Source: Ceraceosorus guamensis (lineage: Eukaryota > Basidiomycota > Exobasidiomycetes > Ceraceosorales > Ceraceosoraceae). Taken from it: a DNA stretch of 64,000 nt. Under the pieces are notes generated by a model. That model was not told where the DNA came from. It saw nothing but the letters and a program-made list of their open reading frames with translations, and did no database searches. How positions within the stretch are numbered: the first letter of the stretch is position 1; each line of letters begins with the position of its first letter. Shown here one piece after another: positions 34,124-45,285 of the stretch. The position numbers and the translations under genes are program-made. The stretch is taken from assembly GCF_003144195.1 (NCBI RefSeq), contig NW_020290055.1, forward strand, positions 1 to 64,000, written 5' to 3'.

Positions 34124-36165
34124 GACTGTCGAGCTGGAACCCTGATGTTGAAGTTGTGGAACAGAGTCCAAACTGTCCGAGCTGCGCAGCGTTAGGGACC
34201 CGTGAAACGCACGTTCTTGCATTCGCCTTCGACGCCAATCGAAGCCGAGTCACACGTTTTTCGCGCGTGAGCAAAATCTGGAGTGAATTTGATTCCACCT
34301 GGCACGTGACTGACAGGTGCCCAACCAACTCCGCGAATATACGCGACTCGATCGCAGCTAGGAGCGCTCAGAGATTAGCCGCGGCTGCCAAGCAAGACTC
34401 ACGAGTCACGACTCAATACACTCGACAAGTATGATGATCGCGACATGTTCTGTGCGCCCTTTACCCACACAATACGACCCAACCGTCAGGCGGCCACCAC
34501 CGGCATCGTCCCAGTCGCTGAAGCGGCTGCGCACCTTCCTTCTTGGCGAAATTCTAGCGAAGCTGCAGGGAGAAGTGTGACATGGACCTTTGACGATCTT
34601 GACAAGCGCACGGTACGAAGACTCACACCAGGTACCGTCATCAGCTGCATGGGCTTCGTCGGTACCCAATTCATACAGAAGCCGTCCAGAGCGCAACGAA
34701 CAGGATAATTAGAGGCGGAGAATCGATGTCGCTGTTTGTTCGACGTTTCCCCTCATCGATGTTGAGGCGCACACTCGCAACTCAAGTTATTCAACCGTGA
34801 CGAGGCCTGCTTAGCCATCGCAGCCAGCCATGCATCGATTACTCACAGACTGTATATACATGCTCCGCTTTCAAGCAAGCGCGGCCCGGCCGAGACATGT
34901 ACGGGAAAGAATCTGATCGTGCGTCTCGCTTGAGTGTTTCATCAGAGTCATGTATGTCAGTCTTGATCGCTCAGAGATTCTCGTTCTGTGCGCGCTGCTG
35001 CTCGTTTCTGACGTGAGCGTGACTGCGTGCCTATAGCGATCGAGATCGAATCACGAATAGACGTGATTTCATCGTCGCGCGCACAAGCTCGTCTCATCTC
35101 GACTTTCGCCGGCGCAGGCATAAAACGCCATTCACGATTCGACGATGGCTTGCGTCTGCTGCGCTATGCTAGCTGACTGAGCGGCGAGCACGCGGCAGCA
35201 TGCCTATACGCGCAGTGTGAGTGCCTGGTGAGGGTTGAGCGTCGACGCGTGCGCGCGTAAACATGAAGTATGAGTGGGCTGTCAGCAGGCGATGCACGCT
35301 CGCGACTGCGACACTGTGACTGTTGACTTGCAGCTATAGTCGACTCGCACCAATTGACGGGTGCGTGCAGGGGCTTGGTGCAGGCAGCAGCAGCAGCAGC
35401 AGCAGCAGCTGGCGCATATATAGATGATTCACGATTCTTTGATTTAGCCGTGGGCAGAGGGTTCGAGTCGTGCGCTCGATCCATCGTGAATCTGATGCCG
35501 ACGCGACGCGACCTCGATTGAAACGAGCAGCAATTTGAGCCATGCGCATCTCACACAGCATTCATTCAATTTGCGCACAAGCCCGACTCACTGAAACAAA
35601 CGAGACATTTAGCTCGTCAGGCGCTGCTACAGAGAGGCTTTCTCTGTCGATCGATCGAGTGACCAAGTCCCTTGAAGCGTCGGACAATCCCAGCTGCCTG
35701 CACGAGGATCTGAGCCATCCGCTCTTGCATTGCTCCACCTGCACTCGTGACTCCTGGCATGGCCCATTTCACGATTAACGGTCCCAAGCAGACTTACACC
35801 CATCAGCAGCAGCGCAAGTGCGCGGACTGACTCCTCTTGACCTCATTTCATTGCGCACGCGGGGTTCGCTATTGTTGCGACTCAAACGGCAGCGGTGCAA
35901 ATCCTCCGACAAGCACAAATCGTGCCCGCACGGCTGTCCCCAGTCGCTCATGTGCATCGAAATACGCAGCACGACGCAGGCTGCCGATCATCTTGCGGCT
36001 AGGCTAGCCCTCTGCCCACCCAAAACTCGTATCTGGCAGGCGACAGTCTGAGCCGTTAGCGTGACCTGAAAGTAGTCAACGCCGTGTTGCCGGCCAGAGC
36101 TCTACGCAGCGAAACATCTCGTACAAATACGCCGCAAAGAATCCCAAGGGCTCGCTGCCGCCACC
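34124..36165. other. Divergent intergenic region
   Basis: About 2 kb between the fusion gene (-) and the MFS gene (+). It contains repeated ACTCACGAGTCACGACT-like and ATTCACGATT-like motifs (about 34398, 35128, 35427) and a CAG tract. A 49-codon frame from 34431 looks somewhat protein-like but is unsupported by splicing; see findings. Confidence 0.5.
35385..35409. repeat. CAG trinucleotide tract (8 units)
   Basis: Perfect microsatellite in the divergent intergenic region. Confidence 0.9.
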
Positions 36166-39100
36166 ATGTCCAACTCCTATTCACCTGCTGCGACTCTGGG
36201 TGATGGCAGTCCAGCTCCCTCTGAGCAGCAGGCCGACCTAGCAACCATACCCGCCCTACCCCGGACTATCGTTAGTCCTCCAAGTAGCAATCGTAAGCTG
36301 AGCTTTACCAACGCGGCTGGTAAGGATCCTCTCCTTCGGCCATCCACACCCGCTTCGCCGTCTCCTCTCGGACCCGTGTCACCCAACCGAGGCGGCCAAG
36401 CTGGCTCGTCGGGCAATCGACGTGAAGCGTTGGAAACCAATTCGCCCGTCTCATCACCCCCATACCGAGCCGGACGATCTCTTTCGGGAAGCCGCACTGC
36501 ATCAGGCATGGCTACCCCACCGCAGTCTCGTGCTGGTCCCCCTGGCAACATCAGCATCCCGCCGGCACCTGCCTTCCGAGCGTCTGGCGCAGATTCCTCA
36601 GCAACAAAGCGAACGAGCACATCGGACAGTATCAATAAGCAGAGCAATGATAGCGAATTCTCTTCGGCCAGCAACGCAGAATGCGCCAGAGCGATGAGCT
36701 TCAAACGTCCTCGGTCTCAAACTCCTCGCTCTCTGCTCAACCGTGCGAGCCTGGGCGTGTTTGGTGGCGACGCGTTCGACGCTGGCGCCTCAGGTCTTGG
36801 AGCACCAGGCAGCCAAGGTAACAATTCTCGGTGGAGACGTTTGCGCACCACTTCGCGCGCTGCTGGAGGAGGTGGCGGTGGCGGTGGCGGCGGCGATGAT
36901 TCGGGATGGTCTCGTTTAGATCCCAAACTGCCTCAGCTCTTGCCTGCCCCAGCTTCTCCTTCCTCCTCTCCTATTCCCACTGTGCCATTCGTCGTGCTCT
37001 GCCTTGTCTGCTTTGGAGAGTTCAGCTCGGCGGGGGTGGCTGGTCCATTCTTGTTCTTCCAGATCGAAGACTTTGGCGTGGGCAAGGAAGATGAGAGCGC
37101 CGTTGGCTTCTGGGCGGGTATCGTCTGTGAGTTGAAGGCGTCAGCCTATTGCGCAGCTTCAGCCTTCTTCTCAGTCCGCCTGACGTCTTTGCTCGACCTG
37201 CGCAGCTGCATGCTTCTTTTTTGCTCAATTCCTCACATCTCTGCTTTGGGCTTCCATCGCCACAGCGCACGGCAGGCGTATCGTGCTCCTCGTCTCTCTC
37301 GTCGGGAACGCAACATCGCTTGTCCTCTTTGGCATGAGCACTAATCTGCGCATGGCCATCGCTGTGAGGATGGCTCAGGGTCTGTTCAATGGCGCTGTGG
37401 GCGTGGCAAAAGGAGCTGTGAGAGACTTGTGCGACGAGAGCAATGAAGCTCGTGCGATGGGTATGCTCGGCTTCTGGTGGGGCATGGGTGGTATTGTTGG
37501 GTGAGTTGATGGCGCTTCACACAATATCAGAGTGTGGGCCACTCGCTGAAACGATTAGGCGTTCGCTACCATTCAGTCCGATTCTTGGCGGCCTCCTGGA
37601 GCACCCTGCAGACAAATATCCCAGCATCTTTGGCTTTTCTGTGTTCTTAAAGGAGAATCCTTACGTCTTGCCCTGCATCGTCGCTGCCATGTTCACCGCA
37701 TCCGGTGCTTTCCTCACGCTCTTCATCGGCCCAGATGGCGGCCCGCGGGAAGGTCAGATTCGGCTGGAGAAGAGTCAAGAGGATGGCGATGCTAGCATCG
37801 TCGCCTCTCCCGGTCCGGCTCACTCCAATATCCGTGCGTCTGGAAGTTGGGGAAGAGCTGCCGGACAGCGAATCAGCGGCTATTTTGGCAATGCTCGGCC
37901 GGGTCAAACGGACGTGTCGCTCAGTCGGACAAAGACGTCAGATTCGTCTGCGCTGCCAAGGACCTTTACACAACAGGTTGATGATGAAACAGGTGGTCCT
38001 CCTTCGCCACCTGTGGATGCGGACGAGGAGGACGAAGCGAACGACACGATGCTCACGCATGATGATGGTGCTTCTGGCTTCGATCGGCGGTCTGTCTCTG
38101 GTCCTCACGTCAGGCGTCTGAGCCGCACGACTGCTAGACAACGAGGGTTGGGAGGCGGTTCTGCATACGGCTACGATCGACGATTTAGTCGCAACAGCAC
38201 CCACACTTCCGCGACCGCTGCACCTCTTGGGCAGCCCACATTGCGCCCTCGGGGGCCAGGAAGCATCAGCACAGTCAACCAATACGCTCCAGACTTTGAG
38301 GAGATCGGTGCACCGCCTCGGCCTCTCACGTGGGCGCAGCGCTTCTTGCTAGCCAACGACGATGCGGTTCACAGTATCACCGATCTCTGGGTCGCCGCTG
38401 CGAACGCTGTCGAAGAGTACGCAGAGGTGTTTGAGGATGACGAGTATATGAATGATGGGGAGGAAGACTTCCCCGCAGAGAGCCACGCTGCTTCTTCCAG
38501 CGACGACGACACAATGCGAGAAGCAGAAGACGACGCGCTGGGCTATGGGGATGCGCCCGCTGCAGAAGAACCACCGTCCCACTTGCCCCCTCTGCATTTC
38601 GCCAACATGCAACGCCGTATGACCAGAACGCGCAGCACCGAGGCCAGCGGCCGACGTCAATCTGGGCTCTACGCGAACATCGGAGTGGAAAGCCCGCTTC
38701 TTTCACCTGTCGGAAATCTGCCCACTTCGCCGCAGCCGCTGGCGTACGAGAGAACAGCATTCGATCCCACCTTGGCTGGCATCCCTGAGAGCGCTCGAAA
38801 CAGCATGCATGTCGGACAGAGTCGACTTCCCTTGGCATCGGATCGCGCGTCTCAGGCAGGTGGTCGTCGCGGAGCGTCTTTGGCAAGGATTGAAAGCGCT
38901 AGCGTGGTGGAGAGCGCGATAGCGAAGGTCTCGCTCGATCGCACGCCTCCTCCAAGCTTATGGAGCCAGCTCCCACTCGTCTTCATTGGCCATTACGCGC
39001 TGCTTTCGTTCCATTCTTCCACCTTTGAACAAGTCTTTATGGCCTTTCTCGTCACGCCGTATCCTTCAGGAGGACTTGGACTGACTGCCGCTCACTTTGC

Positions 39101-39666
39101 TGAGCTGATCGCCGCAATGATGATTGCTCAGGTAGTTTTCCAATTCTACCTCTATCCCAATGTGGTGAGTGGGGCGCTCGGTCCATGGCAAATAGCGCTT
39201 TCCCAGCAGGAGCTGACGAATACTGTTTCAATTGTAGGGGCCACCGGGCGGCAAGCTGAGCCACTTGGCAATGCTCAGGCTTGGCACCTCGATGTACATT
39301 GTCGTGTACAGCTTGTTCCCCTTACTTCGCTACTTCATCCGGGACGACGATGCACTCGTGATGACGGGCATGGTGCTCTTCGCAGCACTCAGATGGGCCG
39401 CTAATATTTGCGCCTTCACCGCCGTCGCGGTTCTGATGAATGCTCTCTGCCCACCTCAGTACCTCGCACTTGCCAACGGGCTTGCTCAGACGTGCTCGAG
39501 CGCATGCAGAACCATCGGACCGATCATCGGAGGTTTCTTGGCTGCCAAAGGCATCGAAGGCGGCTTTGAAAATCACGTGTGGCCATTCAACTACTACCTC
39601 GGCTTCCACACCGTCGGACTGCTCGGTTTCGCAGGCTTTTTGCACTGCACCCTTTTCATCAGGTGA
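36166..39666 (+). CDS. MFS transporter (DHA1/ZIF1-like) with very long central loop
   Basis: Membrane transporter, 1090 residues, four exons: 36166-37126, 37206-37500, 37577-39164 and 39238-39666. The N-terminal 265 residues are Ser/Pro-rich and cytosolic, with a poly-Gly run. The membrane part begins VPFVVLCLVCFGEFSSAG, then FLFFQIEDFGVG, FFAQFLTSLLWASIATAHGR (motif A region), RMAQGLFNGAVGVAKGAVRD and EARAMGMLGFWWGMGGIVG. After helix 6 comes a loop of about 400 residues, rich in acidic, Ser and Arg stretches, then helices 7-12 from PLVFIGHYALLSFHSSTFEQ to the end. This is the layout of yeast YCR023C-like and plant ZIF1-like DHA1 proteins. Substrate unknown. The exon 1/2 join (donor GTGAGT at 37127) is chosen because it restores the helix 2 motif. 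Confidence 0.83.
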
Positions 39667-40167
39667 TGGGGCTCCTCGTCTCCCACCTCCTCCACCTCAC
39701 ATCAAGCCGCCCAAAATCACGTTCGCACTCTCAGCTCCCCAACTTTCACTGTACTACTTACCTCACACTTTGAACTCCTCCGCAATTCCTCGCACAATCC
39801 AAGAATCCGTAATCTGGACAGGATCGATGACCGAGCGAGCAGCTCACACCTCACAGTCGCACTTCTATAAAGGACTAGCGAAAAGGACTAGCGTTCTATC
39901 GCTATTGTGACTGTCTCGGACAGTCTCGTCTCGAGACGAGGGTGTATGTATAGGCGTGGTTCTAGACCAAGCAAGGGTGGAAGCAAAGAGAAAAGACTTG
40001 AAGCGTGGCAGAGCAACAAACATTGTCCAGAAACGTGACGAGAAGGGGGCGCTGAAATCATGCGTGGCCAGACGCTGAGAGGGGACGGGACAGCAACGAG
40101 GGAGCCGCGCCAGGCGTCGTATAGGGATCGAAAGCAACCGGGATCAGGTATGGGGGGAGAGCAAAAT
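39667..40167. other. Convergent intergenic spacer
   Basis: 3' regions of the MFS gene and the GMC oxidoreductase; nothing else seen. Confidence 0.5.
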
Positions 40168-42267
40168 CTACTGCGTCTTGCGCTTGCACGTCTTCTCCTC
40201 CTCTTCGGGCTCAGAGTCGGCCTCCTCCTCCTCTTGATCCTGGCCATCAGCATCGCAGCTCTCCTCATCCTCATCTTCCTCCAAGGCGCATTCCTCAATA
40301 GGTTCAGCATCACCTTCAGCGCGAGTCTTTTTGATCGAATCCGCCGCGATCTCGGCAATAGCGTATGCGGCGCTCTGCGTGTGCGCACTGAGCGAGATGG
40401 GAATGACGGAAGCGTCCACGACTCGAAGGTTGGACGTTCCGTAGACGCGAAGCTCGTCGGAGACCACTCCGCCGTCTTCCTCTGCTTGCATCGAAGCGGT
40501 ACCGGTAGGGTGGTAGTTCGTCTCCGTCGTCTCCTGCGCCCACTTCTTCCAATCGTCGTGCGTCTTGTCGGCGAGTGCAGCATCTTGCACGGTCAGACTC
40601 TTGAACTGCTCCGTTTGGATCACTTGCGTGAGCACTCGACCAGCGGCGATCGTCAGTTCCATGTCCGTCTCGTGCGCCAGGTACTGATGGTCGATGACGG
40701 GAGCTTCAAAAGCGTTGGCCGACTTGATGTGCACGTAGCCTCGCGAAAACGGCGCTTGAATGGCACCTTCGATGGCAATCTTTCCAGCCGTCATGGTGCC
40801 CAGCAGCACCTCGAGTGCGGGCTTTGCGTGACCAGTCAAGCCGTCCGACTTCTTCTCGGGCAGCAAATCGTTCAAGAGCAAGTCATACTGCTTCTTGTAA
40901 CCTTTCTTGACCTCGCTGGGCAGCTTGGCCGCATCGAGGTAGGCATCGCTGGCCGTCTTGGCGCGCTTGAGGACCTGTTCGGTATTGTTGCCATAGATTT
41001 GCTCGAGAGAAAGGTAGGCTACGGCCGAGTCAACGTAAGAGTTGAGAGCCTTGTCGCCGGCGCTGTACGCAGGACCAACGAGGCCATCCTTTGTTTGCGC
41101 CTCGATTCGTCCGCTGAGGTGGTCCTGCAGGTTGCGACCCACACCAGGCAGGTCTTTGACGACGTCGATCTTGTGCTTTTCGAGGAGCTCGGAGCGGCCG
41201 ATACCAGAACGCTGCAAGATGGCCGGAGTCTGGTAGGCGCCGGCAGACAGAATCACTTCGCGTCTGGCCGTTAGTAGGACCCTTGGCGCGTCAGCGGATG
41301 CGGCGAACTCCACGCCGAGCGCACGGCGCAGACCGTCCTCATCCTCATCGTCTTCGATGACGACCTTGGTGACGACTTGGTTGGGAAGAATCTTGATGTT
41401 GTCGCGGGTGTTGCAAATGGGGTCGATGTACGCGTTGCGCGAGAAGGAACGGTGACTGTTCTCGTCGATGGTCGAGGCAGCGAGGTAAGCGCCCTGCGTC
41501 TCACCGTCGTATGGCGATTCTGCCTGCTTGATGCCCAGAGAAGCGAATGCGGGCACCCACTGCGCGACGGCTTGGTACGATCTCTCCGGGAAACCGACGT
41601 GAAGAGGTCCGCTGTGACCGACGGTGTCGTTGTACTTGCTCGTGTACTCTTTGAGCTCCTTGACAGAGTTGCCGACGTACGTTGTGCTCTTCTGATGAGC
41701 GTCGCGGAAAGAGTGCCAGCCCCAGAGCTTGCGCGAGCCTGCGATGCGGCTCCACACTTGATGCTCACGGACAGAGGCTTGAACGTAGTACAGTCCGTTG
41801 ATGGCTGAAGAGCCACCGAGCACCTTTCCGCGAGGAAGAGCTAGTTGACGGTCAGCTGCCTGCGCCTGAGCATCGGTCTGCAGCTTCCAGTCTAGGTCGG
41901 TGCCGACAGAAGAGTTGTAGTAAGCGCCATTGGGCGTAAGTAGATCGTCTTCGTGGGCAAAGCCAGAGTGTCCAGCTTCGATGACGGCGACCGTTACGTC
42001 GTCATCCTCGCTGAGTCTGCCAGCTAAAGTCAGACCTGCATTTCCGCCACCGACGATGATGTAGTCAAAGGGCTCAACATCGTCGCCAGCGACTTCCTCC
42101 CACGACTTGGCGATGCACTTTCCAGCAGTGGCGCGACGGTAATGACGATATTGAAGAGCTGCACTGTGGTGACGCGAGCGGCGCGCGTGCTGGGGCGCGT
42201 GCTCTAGGGACGCAGCCACGAGCGGCAGTGCAGCGGCAAGGAGGAGAAAACGAGATGTGAGAAGCAT
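40168..42267 (-). CDS. Secreted GMC-family FAD oxidoreductase
   Basis: Intronless flavin enzyme of the glucose-methanol-choline family, oxidising an alcohol or sugar, 699 residues. The chosen Met at 42267 gives a clean signal peptide ([20 protein letters not shown]); an in-frame Met at 42315 would add 16 polar residues before it. FAD-binding [15 protein letters not shown] and EAG follow the FDYII strand. GMC signature 1 is [18 protein letters not shown] and signature 2 is [15 protein letters not shown]. Catalytic histidines are likely in [10 protein letters not shown] and [13 protein letters not shown]. The basic [17 protein letters not shown] stretch after the signal peptide may be a propeptide. 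Odd feature: the C-terminus extends about 45 residues past the usual end as a strongly acidic tail ([14 protein letters not shown]) closed by a basic KRKTQ. Substrate unknown. Confidence 0.88.
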   Translation of the reverse strand: MLLTSRFLLLAAALPLVAASLEHAPQHARRSRHHSAALQYRHYRRATAGKCIAKSWEEVAGDDVEPFDYIIVGGGNAGLTLAGRLSEDDDVTVAVIEAGHSGFAHEDDLLTPNGAYYNSSVGTDLDWKLQTDAQAQAADRQLALPRGKVLGGSSAINGLYYVQASVREHQVWSRIAGSRKLWGWHSFRDAHQKSTTYVGNSVKELKEYTSKYNDTVGHSGPLHVGFPERSYQAVAQWVPAFASLGIKQAESPYDGETQGAYLAASTIDENSHRSFSRNAYIDPICNTRDNIKILPNQVVTKVVIEDDEDEDGLRRALGVEFAASADAPRVLLTARREVILSAGAYQTPAILQRSGIGRSELLEKHKIDVVKDLPGVGRNLQDHLSGRIEAQTKDGLVGPAYSAGDKALNSYVDSAVAYLSLEQIYGNNTEQVLKRAKTASDAYLDAAKLPSEVKKGYKKQYDLLLNDLLPEKKSDGLTGHAKPALEVLLGTMTAGKIAIEGAIQAPFSRGYVHIKSANAFEAPVIDHQYLAHETDMELTIAAGRVLTQVIQTEQFKSLTVQDAALADKTHDDWKKWAQETTETNYHPTGTASMQAEEDGGVVSDELRVYGTSNLRVVDASVIPISLSAHTQSAAYAIAEIAADSIKKTRAEGDAEPIEECALEEDEDEESCDADGQDQEEEEADSEPEEEEKTCKRKTQ

Positions 42268-42957
42268 GTTTGGATTGAATGGGCGTCCGATCGATTGTCG
42301 GCAGGTAGTAATCAAAGCGGTCTACGGCTCGCTCGCTACGGAAACGGGACGGTGAGATGAGTACGTGTCGAGGTGACTGTAGGACCGTCCGATAGCTGAC
42401 TATTAAGTGGAGAAAGAGCGTGCTGGATGGAGTGAACGTGCGGCAGTGGTCGGGACGTAGCAGAATCACAAGCTGCTTGTGATGCCGGCTAAGAGCTGTT
42501 TGTCGAGGGACAGAGGGGGGTGGAGGGAAAGTGAGAGTGGGAGTGGGTGGGAAGTGGGAAGTGGGAGTGAATGGTAAGCAAGACTCGAGTGACGGATATG
42601 GAGATCGACGTATCAATACGGGTTGGGAGATTTGGGGATGAGCTACGAGCCTTTCGAAGGCGAGTCTGAGAGATCGGCGAAGGTGGGGGCGGGATGCGGT
42701 GAAACGGAGGGGTGAATGGTGATCGAGTGGGAAATCGCAGCGATGCTCGAGGATGCAGGAGCATTTGCTTGGTATACGCACGACCGCGCATAGCCCAGTC
42801 GCACGCTTCGCCTCACGTCGTTCTGAAGCTCGTCAGCAGCCAGTAACCATCAAGTCACAGTGTGAGTGCCAGCCGGCCGCAGTAGTGCCAAGCAGAAAGC
42901 AATTCCACACGGCCACGATCGGTATGTCGGGCTGAGAGCAGCAGAAGACCCGGGCCG

Positions 42958-42960
<3 letters not shown>

Positions 42961-42989
<29 letters not shown>
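42961..42989. repeat. TGC/CTG trinucleotide tract (9-10 units)
   Basis: Perfect microsatellite in the gene-poor region. Confidence 0.9.
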
Positions 42990-42990
<1 letters not shown>

Positions 42991-44507
42991 CCCTTCTCTG
43001 ACCTATAATATATAGCTGCAGCGTCGCCGTAGCCAAGAAGCAGGAAATCCTCGGATGTGTTCTATGCTCCTCTCCAGCAACATGATGAACAGGAACCCGC
43101 GGCAAAGCTTGCAGATACGAGCCCACTCAGACTGCTTAATTGCTGATATGGCTTGAATCATCTGTGCATATATGTGCCTGACCACCCCGCTGCGATGCCA
43201 TCAACGACGCGCGGTGCGCAGTTCAAGAGTGCTATCGGCACGATAAGTAGCCAGCCAGTCACGAGTGTGAGTCTGTGGCTCAGACTGCAGCATAGTCACG
43301 ATCGAGTAGTCTTGCCCAGCATCAGCATGCGCTCGTATAGCCTCACTCAACGCAACATCTGGCCGCTCGGACAAGACAGGTCATCGTCGTCGTCGCATAG
43401 GCGCAACTCTGAATTTTGAGTGAGCGTCACCGCTGCTGAGGGCCGCGCGCGCGCGCCTTGCACTTGCAGCCCCACAAGCCACCAATCAAATAGCTGGAAA
43501 CGCGGGGGGCGGATGTGGTGAGGCGGGAAGAAAGGGAGTCGAGATCGAGTGCTTGCATGATGTGCGTCGCGAGTGTGCGCGATCCAATCGTGAAATCGGG
43601 CGCTAATCGAGAGTCGTGAAGCTCTTGTTGCAGGTCTGCTTTGTGCCTCCCTCTCAGGTCACGAGCCATGCATTGCAGAGGGCGCTCTGCTGCTCTAGCA
43701 ATGAGCTGGTTGTAGGATCTTTGCCAATGATTGTGAGTGAGCCTATAGCAAGGAAGCAGCAGGTGTAGGAGCCAAGGAAAGTCGACGACAATCAGAATTA
43801 ATGGATGCTGCTGCTAAGACGCGCCGTCGAGCCGAAACACTGCAGAAGCGTGCTTGCGCTTCTTGGCAAAGCACGTCCTCGGCACCTGACCACATCCACA
43901 CGCGCTCTAACGCATACACAGCACCCATGCCAGCTCTGGGGCATATGTGGCGGGAGGGCTCTTCATGCAGGTGTGCATATCTAGGCAACCATGCATGCAA
44001 GTCTTCGGCTTCACGCCTTGCTCACCTCGGGACATCCGCGCGAGATCAAGCTGACTGCAGAGAGGCCTCACAATAACTGATGCTGCTGTGACTATATGTG
44101 AGGACCGCGCACGCGGGGCTGGCCGCGCACCTCGCTGATATATGATTGATTTCACTTGCCCCGGAAGGTTCAGCACAGACACAACAGCCATCAGCAGCTG
44201 ACAAGGCTGCTTCAATCACCAATTAATGGCTAATCCCACTCGTGACGACTACATACTCGGGAGGTGCGCGAATTATCTCAAGGAAGGGGGCTAAGCCAAA
44301 CAAAGCATCAGCAGCAGCAAGTATGTATGTAGAGGGGCCAGACAGTCACGCTTCGTCCAAGCGAGCGGTGCAGCAAGCCAAGGCTGGTCTGGCATGCCGA
44401 GGGGCGGCTCGAGTGCAGCAAGAATTTAGTCCTCTTCAGCAATCGCGAATGGGAATCTTTGAATCGTGTATGTCAGTCTAGAGTCGATGGTGCGCTACGC
44501 TGCTACT

Positions 44508-44531
44508 TTTGACTTTGACTTTGACTTTGAC
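44508..44531. repeat. TTTGAC hexamer array, 4 units
   Basis: Four perfect head-to-tail copies of TTTGAC. The core TTGAC resembles a W-box, but nothing shows that it functions here. Confidence 0.85.
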
Positions 44532-45285
44532 TCGAAGCACGCATCGTGTTCACGTGATTGACACGCGCCGAGTCGACTTCTTCAGAAGAAGCCTGCGTGC
44601 GAAGCCAAGACCTCTACAGAAGAAGAACTCATCAAAATGCAAGCAATCGCTTGACTGGCATCGATTGACATTTGGCTCAAGAGCACGAGGGCACGGTGTT
44701 GGGGAGCCTGCAATTTGCGACTGACTTTCGATGTAGGTCGCGAAAACCCCGTGGCCGTGCGCAAAGGTCCACACAAAGCCGCTGATCAACATGGAGATGT
44801 GCATTGCCTCGGAACATCAGCTTTGCAACCAGCCATGTGGTTAGCTTGGGTATCGTGGGAGAAGGAATGCAGGGTCAAAGCACTGCTACACGTCGAGAGG
44901 CGAGCATTCCTCTTCGCGGCCTGTGGATAGGGCCAAACAGCTCTCCGCTCTTGCTCGCCTGCAACACCAGCGCGCTCGTAGGAAAAGCTCGCCGCGGCCG
45001 CTAGAATTGCAGCTTGGCTGATGTGACCTCCGCTGCCCTTCCCTTTCGTTTGCGTGCCATCACTGCGGTCATTGTGAATGTCCTTAGATAGGCAGCCGCT
45101 ATAGACTAGCTGCCAGCATCGCAGCCAGAGTGAAGGAAAAAGAGAATGAAGGGCCCCGCGAAAATGAGACCCACAAGTTTGCAAAGTGAGCAACTGCATA
45201 GTCAAGTTTGCCTTGTGCAGAGCTCGACAAGGTGAAGGGGCTCGGCAGGGAGAGGTCTTGAGGAGCTCCGAAGGGTTTCTGCATA

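Larger units (their letters stand above)
42268..45285. other. Gene-poor region of about 3 kb
   Basis: It begins with the GMC promoter and leader (C/T-rich on the minus strand, with near-repeats of GGGAAGT at about 42540-42565). It contains a CTG tract, a (GC)n run near 43445-43456, a TTTGAC tandem array, and several ATTCACGATT-type motifs. No supportable gene. Confidence 0.5.
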
